Positions 1-10,632 of a stretch of 64,000 nt of DNA are shown here, piece by piece. Both the position numbers and the translations under genes were made by a program. This stretch comes from JABDKH01 sp963768565 (GTDB lineage Bacteria; Bacteroidota; Rhodothermia; Rhodothermales; JABDKH01). The stretch covers positions 124,001-188,000 of the forward strand of contig CAVYIO010000015.1 in assembly GCA_963768565.1 (NCBI GenBank), written 5' to 3'. The first letter of the stretch is position 1; every line of letters starts with the position of its first letter. The notes beneath the pieces are model-generated. The model ran no database searches. It was not told the DNA's origin and saw only the letters and a list, made by a program, of their open reading frames with translations.

Positions 1-251
1 GCGTGCCGGGTTTTTCTGTGCATCGAGAGGTCGTGCGTATGGTGGAAGCGGGACTCTCGCCTTTTGACATCCTCGTTTCTGCGACGCGCAATGTCGGCGA
101 GTACTTTGCCAACGAGGATACGTTTGGAACCATCGCGTCGGGACAGCGCGCGGATCTGCTGGTACTGGAGGCGGATCCGCTGGCGGACATTTCGAATCTC
201 ACGCGCAGAGCCGGCGTGGTGCTACAGGGGGAGATGGATTTCGGAGCGTGA
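1..251 (+). CDS. Amidohydrolase family protein, C-terminal fragment (partial at left edge)
   Basis: Only the last ~83 residues are in the window; the reading frame is open from the left edge. The fragment contains a PGFSVHRE segment, a helix reading MVEAGLSPFDILVSATRN, and the late-barrel/beta-sandwich signature GTIASGQRADLLVLEADPL. This is the typical C-terminus of imidazolonepropionase-like metal-dependent amidohydrolases, where the ADLLVLDxNPL strand closes the composite beta domain. The metal ligands lie outside the window, so substrate and activity cannot be judged. It ends with TGA at 251 and is convergent with the kinase gene on the minus strand. Confidence 0.85.
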   Translation, partial: VPGFSVHREVVRMVEAGLSPFDILVSATRNVGEYFANEDTFGTIASGQRADLLVLEADPLADISNLTRRAGVVLQGEMDFGA

Positions 252-557
252 GATTCAGGAGAGACTGGCGCAGATCGCGTCGGCCCGGTAGCGCACGAGA
301 TCAGGCCCGTTCGGGTTGCGCACTGTGCGGTGCCCGAGATTCGCGATGCTCCAGGAAGACGACCACCATCGTTCCCGCCAGACCAATTGCGGCAACAAAA
401 TACATTCTATGTGGAATGCTGCTGCAGCGCAGCAACGGAGGATGCGAAATCCGGCGCTATAGAGAACGCTTCTGTGGCGGTAACGAGGGGCGAGGATGTG
501 CGTGGGTACGTGGAGGGTGAATCACGATGGTCGAAAAGTCGGCACCTGGCGGGCACG
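252..557. other. Intergenic stretch between convergent genes
   Basis: No convincing gene or terminator is visible. On the minus strand a 34-codon frame (405 down to 301) encodes a short hydrophobic helix (YFVAAIGLAGTMVVVFLEH) followed by a polar tail. It has no clear ribosome-binding site, so I do not call it a gene. Confidence 0.4.
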
Positions 558-2863
558 TCATTCGCCAGCCTGGTCCACGTCCCGAAAGGCCTGCTTGAAG
601 ACGGTCCGGAGGGAGTCGGTTATCGTCCGTGCTCGCTCCGCTTCAGTCCGGTACAGTGTGGCGTCTTCGGGGCGGTTCGTGTGCTCGTAGAGGGCGACGA
701 GGTCGAGTGTGGCGGCCAGGCAGGAGGGAGTTGCATTGCTACAGGGTGTGGCCCGTCCGGGCTCGAGGAATGGCGACGAGATGGGCGTTGGTGCCAGCTT
801 TCCGACGCACGACGACAGGGCCTCTTCCGCCTTTTCCAGATCGCCTTCTCGCATTGCCAGGCGTCCTTTTAGGCATACAACATCGACCCACAGAGCCTGA
901 TAGGCCGGATCCTGCGGAAGCCTCGTGAGAATAGAGTCGGCCATGGCGAGGAACTGATGAGAATCGTCCAGACGGCCCAGTTCGGCATTCAGGTATGACC
1001 TCATGCCGTAGTGAATTACGAGCTGCCCGTCTCGGTAGCGATGGCCGTCTGAATCCGGAACGAAGGACTCTTCTATGAAAGCGATGGCCTCCTGTGCGAG
1101 TAAGTCGGCGTCTGCGTATCGACCGGCGTACAGATTGAAATTGGCCAACGATTGCAGGATGAACGGGAAGTTGTTGCCCTCATTCCGGAGCCTCAGCATC
1201 GCGGCTGCTCGTGCCAGTTTGGAGAGGGCGTCAGCGGGAGAATCAGTAAAGCTGTCGTAATACAGTGCCTCGGCGAGCTTGGGATGTGGGGGTGAGTAGA
1301 GCCGTTCCCGGAGATTGAACGTCATGCGGTGGTGCTGTGCCGCCTTGTCCCAGAGACCGAGGGCACCGTATGTGTCTCCGACGATGTGGTGCAAGTCGGC
1401 GCGGAGGTCCGGCTGGTTGGCGAAGTCTATCGGGATCCGCGCAGCCGCTTCGTTGAGCACTTCGATGATGGGCGTGTCCGGGCCCTTGTTCTTCACTGCG
1501 ACATACCATCGGGCATTGGGAGCGCGGAGGATCTGTTCGAGGAAGCCGGCCACCGCCTGTGCGCGTTCCGCCTGGTCCACCGCCTCGGTGGCCGCCAGCT
1601 GGGCCCTGTTGCGCTCTCTCGTCAGGCTTGCTGTAAACAGCGTGATCAACGTGATCAGGACGGCGAGAACGAGAGACGCGGCACCGACTCCTAACCGGTG
1701 TCGTCTGACAAATTTACCGAGACGATACCCGATAGAGTCCGACCGGGCGACGACCGGAAGTCCATCGAGATGACGCCGAATGTCAGCGGCCAGCGCGTCC
1801 GCCGTCGAGTACCGTCGTGAGGGTTCCTTTGCCAGCGCCTTCAGTACAACCTGGTCGAGGTCACCCCGAAGTTGTCGACCTGAACGGCGCTCTTCAACGA
1901 CATCGGACGGCCGTGGCGGGACTACGTCGCAAACCACTCGCTCAGTCTGGGATGCGGTGAGGGAGTCGAGATCATACGGAAGGACGCCGGTCAAGAGGTT
2001 ATAGAGCACGACACCGAGCGCGTAAACGTCGGTTGCCGTGGTGATCGGATTCCCGAGCAACTGCTCCGGTGCCGCATACGCCGGCGTCATGGGGCCGGGA
2101 CCTGTTCTTGTGAGCGTGGCCTCGTCTGACTCGATCAATCGGGCAATTCCGAAGTCGAGCAACTTCACGCGTGACGGCCGGAGTCGGTCGTCGACCAGCA
2201 TGTGACTCGGTTTGAGGTCACGGTGAACGACGAAGTTGTGATGGGCGTACGCTACGGCGTCGCAGCCTGTAAGGAAGAGTTCGAGACGATCGCGCACATT
2301 CAGGTTGTGGCGCTCGCAGTACTCCGTGATCGGGTCACCGTCGACCAACTCCATGGCGATGTAAGGAGTCCCGTCGTCGGTGACGCCTCCGTCGAGCAGT
2401 CGGGCTACGCCGGGATGGTCCAGACCAGCGAGGATGGCGCGTTCGTGGACGAAGCGCTCGCGGAAGTCGGCGGCGAAGCCGGCGCGGACCAGTTTAAGCG
2501 CTGCAGTTTGCCTGAAGCTTTCATCGATTCTTTCTGCGGCGTAGACGACGCCCATGCCTCCGGACCCGAGTCTTCGCACGGGTTTCCATGGGCCGACATG
2601 GTCCGGGAGAGGTTGGCTCGTAACGATTCTCTGCGGCAGCGGCTTCGGCGACTACACCCGACATCGGAGACTCGAATGCGTTGACTAAATCGGCGGCGTG
2701 AGCGGCACGTATCAAGGCCTCGGCCTCCTTCTTGAGGTCGACGTCGAGGGTACCGTCGTGGTGACGGCAGGCTCGTGTTCAGGAATGACTCACGCGCGGC
2801 AGGAGCGAGTTCGAGCGAGTCTATCAGGAGCTCGGTCAGGCGGGCCCATCGAGCAGGATTCAC
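558..2863 (-). CDS. Transmembrane Ser/Thr protein kinase with C-terminal TPR-like region (N-terminus frameshifted)
   Basis: The long uninterrupted part (2579 down to 558, 673 codons) carries a Hanks-type kinase domain: glycine loop GSGGMGVVY, AALKLV lysine, catalytic HRDLKPSHMLV, LLDFGIAR, AYAAPEQL. A transmembrane helix near residues 297-320 follows, then an Arg/Ala-rich coiled stretch and a helical TPR-like region to the end. The usual N-terminal leader of this family (NPARWARLTELLIDSLEL, KKEAEALIRAAHAA) lies upstream in two other frames starting at GTG 2863. This implies frame changes near 2775 and 2605. The catalytic-loop Asn normally found in HRDLKPxN is His here. The sigma factor gene 102 bp upstream suggests a joint signalling unit. 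Confidence 0.85.
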
Positions 2864-2965
2864 GGTCTTGCTGTCCCGGATATTCTCATCGTATCACGAC
2901 ATAGTCGCGCCACCCAGACAACCGAAGATTGCGGGCGAGTCGGATCGGCGCAACGGTTTCCGAAT

Positions 2966-3604
2966 CTATGCGCTGAGCGGTTGATCGTCTGAGAGCTCGC
3001 GGTAGAGCCAGGCTCTCGCGACCGTCCAGCGCCGTTTGACGGTGGCCGTAGATATCCCGAGTGCTTCGGCTGTCTCTTCTGTTGTCAGTCCGGCGAAGTA
3101 TCGAAGTTCCGTAACGCGGGCGGACTCCTCGTCTATGGATTTGAATCGCTCCAGCGCTGAGTGCACGGAGAGGATTTCCGACGGGTCGATCGTCTCGGCG
3201 GGTCTTGCGGGAACACTCTTCATGGCGCCGAACCGTAGTGTCGGGTTGGGTCCGCCTCGCTTCTGGGTGGTCTGCGCCCGTGCGTAGTCCACGATGATGT
3301 CGCGCATCACGCGTGCGGCGATGCGGAAGAAGTGGCCGCGGTCTACAAAGCTGGATCCTCCTTCTCGTCCAATCGCACCGGCCATTTTTGCGTACGCCTC
3401 GTGGACGAGCGCAGTGGTGTTTACTGTATCTGAGGCGCCGAGGCGTCTTCTTTTGCCACGCGCAATAGTCCGAAGCTCGTCGTAAATCTCTCCGACGAGT
3501 TCATCGAAAGCGTTCGCGTCGCCGTCGCGTGCGCGGACGAACAGGGCGGTGACGTCGGGGTTGGTCGACAGAGGTCGCCGAGGTGATCGGAGTGAGCGAT
3601 CCAA
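2966..3604 (-). CDS. ECF-subfamily RNA polymerase sigma factor (Sig-70_X6 type)
   Basis: About 212 residues. Region 2 includes VNTTALVHEAYAKM and a downstream FFRIAARVMRDIIVDYARA segment. Region 4 is a helix-turn-helix around ARVTELRYFAGLTTEETAEA and LGISTATVKRRWTVARAWL. This combination, with a GG-rich linker, is characteristic of the ECF sigma-70_X6 group that commonly neighbours Ser/Thr kinases. No ATG fits. I chose the TTG at 3604 because residues upstream of it look random, but the start is uncertain. An AT-rich patch with TATATAA lies just upstream of that start (minus strand, about 3625-3640). It precedes the kinase gene and is probably co-transcribed with it, which suggests phosphorylation-linked control of a regulon. 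Confidence 0.85.
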   Translation of the reverse strand: MDRSLRSPRRPLSTNPDVTALFVRARDGDANAFDELVGEIYDELRTIARGKRRRLGASDTVNTTALVHEAYAKMAGAIGREGGSSFVDRGHFFRIAARVMRDIIVDYARAQTTQKRGGPNPTLRFGAMKSVPARPAETIDPSEILSVHSALERFKSIDEESARVTELRYFAGLTTEETAEALGISTATVKRRWTVARAWLYRELSDDQPLSA

Positions 3605-3737
3605 GGCGTGATTGGAGCGTGACTTATATAGTAATAACGGACCAGTGTTGCGAAGTCGTGATGGTCGGCCGTCCGGGCATTTGCAGGTCGAATCGGGCCC
3701 GCCGTGCGGGCCCGCCTGGAACACGGTTTGATGTCGA

Positions 3738-3770
3738 GACTTTTCGGTCGCCGCAGCGACAATGACGCCG
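3738..3770. repeat. Dispersed REP-like element, copy d
   Basis: A short GC-rich palindromic segment (TCGGTCGCCGCAGCGAC) ends in AATGACG. It resembles the other copies near 16681, 16967 and 19891. It lies in the gap between the sigma factor start region and the end of the secreted protein gene. Confidence 0.45.
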
Positions 3771-3773
3771 TTG

Positions 3774-5712
3774 CTATCTGAGCAGCGTCAGGGTCCGAGT
3801 GGCCGTGAAAGACGCCGTTTCAATTCGGTAGAAGTACGTACCGCTGGCGAGCCGGGACGCGTCCCAGTTCAACGTGTAGCGGCCGGCGCTTCGTTGCTCG
3901 TCGAGAATAGGCAACGACGCGGCCCAGGACATCGTAGACCTGCAGCCGAACATTAGCCGGCTCGGGCAGGTCAAACGCGATTGTTGTCGCCGGATTGAAC
4001 GGGTTCGGATAATTCTGACGCAGGGCGTAAGTCGTTGGCAGGTCGTCGGTCACTTCCTCCTCAATGGAGACAACCACCGTAGTGGTGGCATCCGCGTTCG
4101 TCTTGAGGTTCTCAACGTTGCCCGTCCGATCTCGCGCGATGCTGTAGAAGCCGTACATACGCCCGTTCTCGCCCAGGAAGGTGGCTTCCGTTTTGTATGT
4201 AGCGCTGATCCACCGGTTGAAGGCGCCGCCGTCGATGGAAAGGTATACGTCGTACGACTGGATGCCTGCTCCATCCGGATCGGTCCCGCCCCACTGCACT
4301 GTCAGGATGCTGTCGGTGCGCGAGGTGACGATAGCTGAGACGGCGCTCGTCGGTGCCTGTGTGTCGATCACGTTTCGCCAGACGGGCGTGTCAATTGGCT
4401 CGTTCAGGTCGAAAATGATACGCGCTTGGTTGCGGATTACGGTACTGTTGGGTAGGCCAGGTAGCGTTTCGATGGTGAAAGCCACGCTTCCTTCGCCTTC
4501 CGGGGCAGACTGGTTGGGGGGGAGGAAACCGTCGAGTGGGTCAAACGGAAGATCGCCGGTCTGACGATCGAGCGTCGTGAACTTCCACATCACGATCCCT
4601 GTTGCTTCGGCGAGCCCGGCCGTGATGAGCACCTCAAAGCGGTCGTCGTCAAGCAGTACACGTGTCGAGAAAGCGCGGCGGCCGGCAGGCACGGGGACGC
4701 GCTGGTCGCCAAACCGAATCTCACCCAACTGGAACGTCGCAAGGTCAAACACACGCGTGTCAAGTGTGTCTCGGACGAGTACTTCCTGCGCCGGTGCGGA
4801 GGCATCGGGCATGTTCTCGAACCGTATTACGTAGGGCAGCGGCTGGTTCGGCGTGATGAACCGCTCTGAACCGACGCCGCGCAGGCCCAGCTTATCGTTC
4901 GGATCGGCCGACGTTAGCACCTCAACTTCGACAGGTTCGCTCGAACGAGGCGGGTCGTCTTTGACGATCTCCTTGCTGGGGTCACGCAGCGGACCGTTGA
5001 ACTGGGATTCGTATTCCTCTTCGGTCTCATCCCACGCACGACCACGCCTGTTCAGGTTCGACAAGCGATGCGTCCCGTTGCGAACGTCGGTTTCATTGGG
5101 ATCCTCGGAAAAAAAGGTCGCGTCGGCGTCGATGGGATAGACCCTACGCGTTTTGATGCCTCCCTGCCAGTTGTCCACCGTGAAGTATTCGCCGTCCGGC
5201 GTCTTTACGATATTCAGGCTGTGAGCGTACGTTGGGGGTTCAAGCGGGTTGTAGCCCTCGCCGTCTCCCCAGGTCCACTTGATCACCTCGCTCGGTGTGA
5301 ACAGGGAGTTCTCGGTATTGGTGAGTGTGCCCAGCGTTCCCACCTGGCGGATGTCGTAGCCCGGGGGCAAGGTGCTCCGGCCGGTAACTTCCTCGTACAT
5401 GTTCTCAGCAGCAGCCTCGCACGAGTTGTCCAGGCCGGAGGTCAGCTTTTTGGACAACTGGAAACGTTCGTCGGGGGCTCGTTCGATGGCTACCCCGAGC
5501 ACATCGGTCATGACGCCTGCATCGTTGCCATAGTAGCTTTCGTAGGATTCCAATTCAACGCCGTTGAAGAAGCTCTCATGACGCAGCATCTGTTCGCCAT
5601 TGACCACGACCACCGTCGTCTGCGCCCAGGTTGCGGGGACGGCGATGAGCAGAGCACACGACAGTGAGGCGAAAGTGCGGTACGGCAGGGTAAGAAAGAT
5701 TCGGTAGAACAT
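3774..5712 (-). CDS. Secreted protein with DUF7619-like region and T9SS C-terminal sorting domain (frameshifted near the end)
   Basis: A signal peptide (hydrophobic LSCALLIAVPATWAQ) precedes a ~230-residue N-terminal part of unknown function. Next come a conserved block starting SADPNDKLG and containing PLPYVIRFEN and RNQARIIFDLNEPIDTP, typical of DUF7619/DUF11-like adhesin modules, and a fibronectin-III-like segment (QAPTSAVSAI to RDRTGNVE). The last ~80 residues are a T9SS sorting domain: LRQNYPNPFNPATTIAFDLP, then VYDVLGRVVA. One base too many near 3912 shifts the frame; the proper end (DEQRSAGRYTLNWDASRLAS to RTLTLLR) is in the next frame and stops at 3774. As sequenced, the product stops at 3820 with a scrambled tail and would not be sorted. 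It lies 47 bp after the repeat-protein gene and is probably co-transcribed with it. Confidence 0.8.
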
Positions 5713-5759
5713 AGCTAGATCAGAATAGGAGGAAAGAGTGCGAAGGGCGGCGCAGCGGC

Positions 5760-8700
5760 TTAGCGATCGTAGACCCAGGCGCCTATGAGGCTCAGCGTCT
5801 GCGGTGTCGAGATACTTGCCCTGAGGTCGATGCGACGGATCTCACCCGGGCCCAGAAGGAGGCGAGGGAGCATTATGACCTGCGTTTCGTCCTCCTCTTC
5901 CGGGGGATATAGCGCTTTGAGGTCCTTCCACGTCAGATCGCGGCCACTAGGGGGTACATAGAGCGTGGGATCGACGGTCCACTCAGCGTCAAAGGGGAGT
6001 CCAGAGATCGCCGGTGACCCGGTCACATCGACGTTGCCGCGATTGTGCACGATCACCGTATAGGTGCGCTCGCGCGTTCGCGGCACGCGGGGGGGTGCGG
6101 TGACCTGAACGAAGACTTCAGGAAAGACGGCCGGCTCCAGCGTGATCGCACCGACGAGGGTCTTGGAGGCCCCATCACCGTTCTCGATGACGAGATCTCG
6201 AACTCCCGTAGCCTGCCCATTCACGTCGAAGACGGCGCGCAAGCGCGTCCCATTGGCATCAACGACGCTGCCGATTGGTGTGAGTCCTGCACCGCCACCC
6301 TGAGCAAGACGAACAGTGGCGTCTTCGGTGAAGCCCTGGCCTCCAATAGTCACCGTCACCGTGCCGATGTTGCCCGCCAAGCGTGGCTTGGACGCATACA
6401 CCGCGAATGCGTTCGTAGCTGGTCCGTCGGCAATGCGGATGAAGGCAGTCCCTGACGACGAGGCTAGCGCCTGGCTCGAGACTGAGAACGTGACGCTTTC
6501 TTCATTCTCGACGATGTCATCGCTCACTGGGAAGACTGCCACAACGGTTGAGTCTATGCCAGCCGGGATTGACAGCGTGCCGCCAAGAATGTCGAGAGAG
6601 TAGTCGGCGAACAGCGTGGCGGTACCGCCGAGTGTGTAGGACAACGCGATCGGCGTGAGGCTCGGACGATTCAGACGGATGAGTATCAGCCCGGGCTCGC
6701 CGTCAGCCTCCGAGGTTAGGTCTTGCAGCGCGGTAACTGAGGCTTGGAGTGGCGACGGTTCCACCGTCATCGTCGTTCGGGCCTCACCACCTCGCGTGTC
6801 CGTCACGACGAGGTCGTACGTGCCCAGTCGGCGGCCGTCGCGTAGATCGAAGACAACGCCGATTTCGGTCGGTGTGATTGTGCCCACCAGGCCTGTGACG
6901 TCATCCTCAACTCCCTGGCATGCAGTGCATTGCAGGCGAACTTCGACATCCGGTCCGAAGCCGCTGCCACGTACGATTACACTTCTGAGTTGGTCGCCTA
7001 CGACAGAGGCCGGCTGGGCGCTGATGGAACCGGTAATCGTCGGCACGCCAGAGACGGCCGTTAGCGTAATCGTTGTATCGCCGATCGTTGGGTATAGCGA
7101 GATGTCTCCCTGTATCAGGCCCGTGCGAGATGCGAATCCACCCGCGATACCCTGAGGAGCGATCAGAATGTCGAACGTACTTCCGGGTTGCGGTGCGTAG
7201 CCGTCTATCAGCCGAGCTTCGAGACCACCACCGAGCACTGCGTCTCCGCCGATAAAGCGGAAGCCGACGCGGTAGGACGTTTCCTCAACCGCAAGAACGT
7301 CGTAGTCCGTTTCTGCCATCGTTCCACCCAGCTCGATCTGTAGCGTCGCTTCGGGCGACGACGGCGAGTAGGTGCCGACGTAGGTGAGCCGGCCGGCTGA
7401 GGTGCCGGGCTGGAAGGAGCCACCGTTCGTAAAGTCTGCCGTTGCAAAATCCAGGGACGCGTTGCCCTGTAAAATCGCTCCGGACTCCGTGTCGACGCTC
7501 CCTGTGAATCGCAGGGTACCGGATGCGGCGTCAATGGTCGAGCCTGTAAGGCCTTGAACACTCGGGCTTATGATAGCGGTTCCATCTCCGGAACTCTTGA
7601 CGAACAGGCCGCCGGCCTCGTTGACGAAGCCGAAAGACTCGGGGTCAAATCCCGTCATCGAGTGGTCGTCCTGAAGATCAAAAACACCCGCGTTGACGAT
7701 TGTACTCTGGTTGACGTTGACGTTGCCACCCTGCCACAAGACCTGATCATTGTTCAGGAGTGTGCTTTGTGTGAGCGTCAACCCAGTTCCCGCCAACGTA
7801 GTCTGTGAATCGTTGCGAAACACGGCCCCATTCAGGGTGAGGAAACCCTGATTCTGGTCGAAGGTGCCTTCATTCCGGAGCGAATCGACCGTGAGCGTCT
7901 TTCCACTCGTCGATGTAAGGATCATCTGGCCGAGATTGCGCAGTGTGCCGTCGCCACCAATGGTCCCGGCGAGCCATTCAAATCCATTTCCCGTGAAGTC
8001 GAAAGTTGCTCCGGAAAGACCTATGTCGATGGTTGTACCCCCCAGAAGCTGGAGGCTGCCAGCCACGTTCTCTCGAAACGTACCTGTAAGCGTGTGGGTA
8101 CCGCCGATGAATTTTACTATGGTGCCGGCGGAGGGTATGTAGCGCCCACTGGTGTAGGTGCCCCCTTCGGTAAGTTGAAGCTCACCCTGTTCGACAGAGA
8201 TCGTGCCGTCATTGTTGGTGACGGGTACGTCGAGAAAGGTGTGGTCGTTTTCTGCGCCGACGGATTTGCGGAGGGTGCCGGTGTTGATCAGGGTCTGGGG
8301 CGCGACACCGGTGCGTCGTACGTCGTTGTCGGTGGCGATGTCGAACGTGCCGCGATTGTCAAAGGTGCTATTCGTGTTGAAGTACACCGCACCTTCTTCC
8401 CATCGGAGCGTCCCGGTATTGATGAGACTGCCTGGCCCGAGGCTCTTGGTAAAGCTCGTGGTGAAGCGCATCAGGCCGATGTTGGTCAGGGTTTGCTCCA
8501 CTGCGGATCCAAGGACGGTGTTCTGCCACTGGAAGCCGGTTCCGTCGAAGTCGAGTATGGCGCCATTGGCACCGGCTTCGAGGAGGTTCGTGAGGAAGGC
8601 GATGTCTCCGACGGGACTACCGGTCAGGGTTCCGTTCACCACATGGGTGCCGCCATTAAACCAGAGCTTCGTCCCATCGGCGGCGGCGTACGTGCCGCGG

Positions 8701-10499
8701 GTGTAAGTGCCGCCCTCGGTGAATTGAAGGTTGCCCTGCTCGACCGAGACGGCGCCGTCATTGTTGGTGACGGGGACGTCGAGGAAGGTGTGGTCGTTTT
8801 CTGCGCCGACGGATTTGCGGAGGGTGCCGGTGTTGATCAGGGTCTGGGGCGCGACACCGGTGCGTCGTACGTCGTTGTCGGTGGCGATGTCGAACGTGCC
8901 ACGATTGTCAAAGGTGCTGTTCGTGTTGAAGTACACCGCACCTTCTTCCCATCGGAGCGTCCCGGTATTGATGAGACTGCCTGGCCCGAGGCTCTTGGTA
9001 GAGCTCGTGGTGAAGCGCATCAGGCCGGTGTTGGTCAGGGTTTGCTCCACTGCGGATCCAAGGACGGTGTTCTGCCACTGGAAGCCGGTTCCGTCGAAGT
9101 CGAGTATGGCGCCATTGGTACCGGCTTCGAGGAGGTTCGTGAGGAAGGCGATGTCTCCGACAGGACTACCGGTGAGGGTTCCGTTCACCACATGGGTGCC
9201 GCCATTAAACCACAGCTTCGTCCCGTCGGCGGCGGCGTACGTACCGCGGGTGTAGGTGCCGCCCTTGGTGAATTGAAGGTTGCCCTGCTCGACAGAGATC
9301 GTGCCGTCATTGTTGGTGACGGGTACGTCGAGAAAGGTGTGGTCGTTTTCTGCGCCGACGGATTTGCGGAGGGTGCCGGTGTTGATCAGGGTCTGGGGCG
9401 CGACACCGCTGCGTCGTACGTCGTTGTCGGTGGCGATGTCGAACGTGCCGCGATTGTCAAAGGTGCTGTTCGTGTTGAAGTACACCGCACCTTCTTCCCA
9501 TCGGAGCGTCCCGGTATTGATGAGACTGCCTGGCCCGAGGCTCTTGGTAGAGCTCGTGGTGAAGCGCATCAGGCCGGTGTTGGTCAGGGTTTGCTCCACT
9601 GCGGATCCAAGGACGGTGTTCTGCCACTGGAAGCCGGTTCCGTCGAAGTCGAGTATGGCGCCATTGGTACCGGCTTCGAGGAGGTTCGTGAGGAAGGCGA
9701 TGTCTCCGACAGGACTACCGGTGAGGGTTCCGTTCACCACATGGGTGCCGCCATTAAACCAGAGCTTCGTCCCGTCGTCGGCGGCGTACGTACCGCGGGT
9801 GTAGGTGCCGCCCTCGGTGAATTGAAGGTTGCCCTGCTCGACCGAGACGGCGCCGTCATTGTTGGTGACGGGTACGTCGAGGAAGGTGTGGTCGTTTTCT
9901 GCGCCGACGGATTTGCGGAGAGTGCCGGTGTTGATCAGGGTCTGGGGCGCGACACCGCTGCGTCGTAGGTCGTTGTCGGTGGCGATGTCGAACGTGCCGC
10001 GGTTGTCGAGGACGCTGTTTGTAGCAAAGTAGAGGCTTCCGCCTGTCCAGGTAACCGCACCTGTGTTCAGAAGTACACCTGCCCCCAGCGTCATGGTTGC
10101 CGGACCCTCCATCTGGACGCCCCCCCGGACCATCAACGTATCAGTCGCAAGCACCCCGCCGGTCCATCGCAATATGCCTCGGGTCTCGATCGAACTGGCA
10201 TCTGCCAATGTCAGGTTTCGCGTGTTGGTGACCAGGATCTGCTGCCCGGAGCTTCCTCCTACCACCAGACTATTCACCGAAACGTTGACGCTCAGTTGTA
10301 CGGAGTACGTTCCTCCGGCAGTGATAGCTACGTCATCCGCTGCGTCCGGCACCCGGGCGGGACTCCAGTTCAGAGGGTCGGACCACGACGTCCCGTCGCC
10401 ACTCCCTGCCCAAGTGATGGATTGAGCATTTGCTGAGGTGATAGTGCCCAGAACGACGAGGACGACGACGAACGGGCTGAAACGAAATCTGGACTTCAT
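5760..10499 (-). CDS. Giant secreted repeat protein (beta-helix-like repeats, Calx-beta, IPT-like domains)
   Basis: 1579 residues. A signal peptide ending in SANAQ is followed by the WSDPLNWSPARVPDAADDVAI module common at the start of passenger-like surface proteins. A long tract of N/T/G-rich repeats follows. It includes 183-residue units that are nearly identical (motifs RKSVGAENDHTFLDVPVTNN, GGTHVVNGTLTGSPVGDIAF, DFDGTGFQWQNTVLGSA), with about 3.4 copies, then diverged versions. Further on are IPT/TIG-like segments, a Calx-beta domain (GTATLFADYSLDILGGTLSI to DDIVENEESVTFSV) and a terminal CARDB-like region. There is no YPNPFNP sorting domain at the C-terminus; the next gene has one. It is predicted to be extracellular or cell-surface, possibly an adhesin; ligand unknown. 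Confidence 0.8.
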   Translation of the reverse strand: MKSRFRFSPFVVVLVVLGTITSANAQSITWAGSGDGTSWSDPLNWSPARVPDAADDVAITAGGTYSVQLSVNVSVNSLVVGGSSGQQILVTNTRNLTLADASSIETRGILRWTGGVLATDTLMVRGGVQMEGPATMTLGAGVLLNTGAVTWTGGSLYFATNSVLDNRGTFDIATDNDLRRSGVAPQTLINTGTLRKSVGAENDHTFLDVPVTNNDGAVSVEQGNLQFTEGGTYTRGTYAADDGTKLWFNGGTHVVNGTLTGSPVGDIAFLTNLLEAGTNGAILDFDGTGFQWQNTVLGSAVEQTLTNTGLMRFTTSSTKSLGPGSLINTGTLRWEEGAVYFNTNSTFDNRGTFDIATDNDVRRSGVAPQTLINTGTLRKSVGAENDHTFLDVPVTNNDGTISVEQGNLQFTKGGTYTRGTYAAADGTKLWFNGGTHVVNGTLTGSPVGDIAFLTNLLEAGTNGAILDFDGTGFQWQNTVLGSAVEQTLTNTGLMRFTTSSTKSLGPGSLINTGTLRWEEGAVYFNTNSTFDNRGTFDIATDNDVRRTGVAPQTLINTGTLRKSVGAENDHTFLDVPVTNNDGAVSVEQGNLQFTEGGTYTRGTYAAADGTKLWFNGGTHVVNGTLTGSPVGDIAFLTNLLEAGANGAILDFDGTGFQWQNTVLGSAVEQTLTNIGLMRFTTSFTKSLGPGSLINTGTLRWEEGAVYFNTNSTFDNRGTFDIATDNDVRRTGVAPQTLINTGTLRKSVGAENDHTFLDVPVTNNDGTISVEQGELQLTEGGTYTSGRYIPSAGTIVKFIGGTHTLTGTFRENVAGSLQLLGGTTIDIGLSGATFDFTGNGFEWLAGTIGGDGTLRNLGQMILTSTSGKTLTVDSLRNEGTFDQNQGFLTLNGAVFRNDSQTTLAGTGLTLTQSTLLNNDQVLWQGGNVNVNQSTIVNAGVFDLQDDHSMTGFDPESFGFVNEAGGLFVKSSGDGTAIISPSVQGLTGSTIDAASGTLRFTGSVDTESGAILQGNASLDFATADFTNGGSFQPGTSAGRLTYVGTYSPSSPEATLQIELGGTMAETDYDVLAVEETSYRVGFRFIGGDAVLGGGLEARLIDGYAPQPGSTFDILIAPQGIAGGFASRTGLIQGDISLYPTIGDTTITLTAVSGVPTITGSISAQPASVVGDQLRSVIVRGSGFGPDVEVRLQCTACQGVEDDVTGLVGTITPTEIGVVFDLRDGRRLGTYDLVVTDTRGGEARTTMTVEPSPLQASVTALQDLTSEADGEPGLILIRLNRPSLTPIALSYTLGGTATLFADYSLDILGGTLSIPAGIDSTVVAVFPVSDDIVENEESVTFSVSSQALASSSGTAFIRIADGPATNAFAVYASKPRLAGNIGTVTVTIGGQGFTEDATVRLAQGGGAGLTPIGSVVDANGTRLRAVFDVNGQATGVRDLVIENGDGASKTLVGAITLEPAVFPEVFVQVTAPPRVPRTRERTYTVIVHNRGNVDVTGSPAISGLPFDAEWTVDPTLYVPPSGRDLTWKDLKALYPPEEEDETQVIMLPRLLLGPGEIRRIDLRASISTPQTLSLIGAWVYDR
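8155..10012. repeat. 549-bp in-frame tandem repeat, ~3.4 copies
   Basis: Successive units start about 549 bp apart; for example the segment coding for the RKSVGAEND motif recurs near 8258, 8806, 9355 and 9904. Copies differ by only a few bases per unit. The right edge is near 10012, where similarity stops abruptly. The left edge, near 8155, is more diverged. The period is 183 codons, so copy number can change without losing frame. Confidence 0.93.
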
Positions 10500-10632
10500 A
10501 TTCTGCTACTGAGTAGGATTAGTTGGCGGAATAGTTTGATTCATTTATCTCATCGAGACGAAAGGCCTCGGCGCCGCGCCCGCCATTGATCGAAAGGCGA
10601 TCGGCTAATCAGCGGTGTGTCTACTGAAACGG

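Noticed and set aside
301..405. 34-codon minus-strand frame with a hydrophobic helix
   Set aside because: No ribosome-binding site or conserved context; too short to support.
8094..9968. 624-codon open frame on the plus strand
   Set aside because: It is antisense to the repeat protein and repeats with the same 549-bp period; its composition follows from the minus-strand codons and it has no family features.
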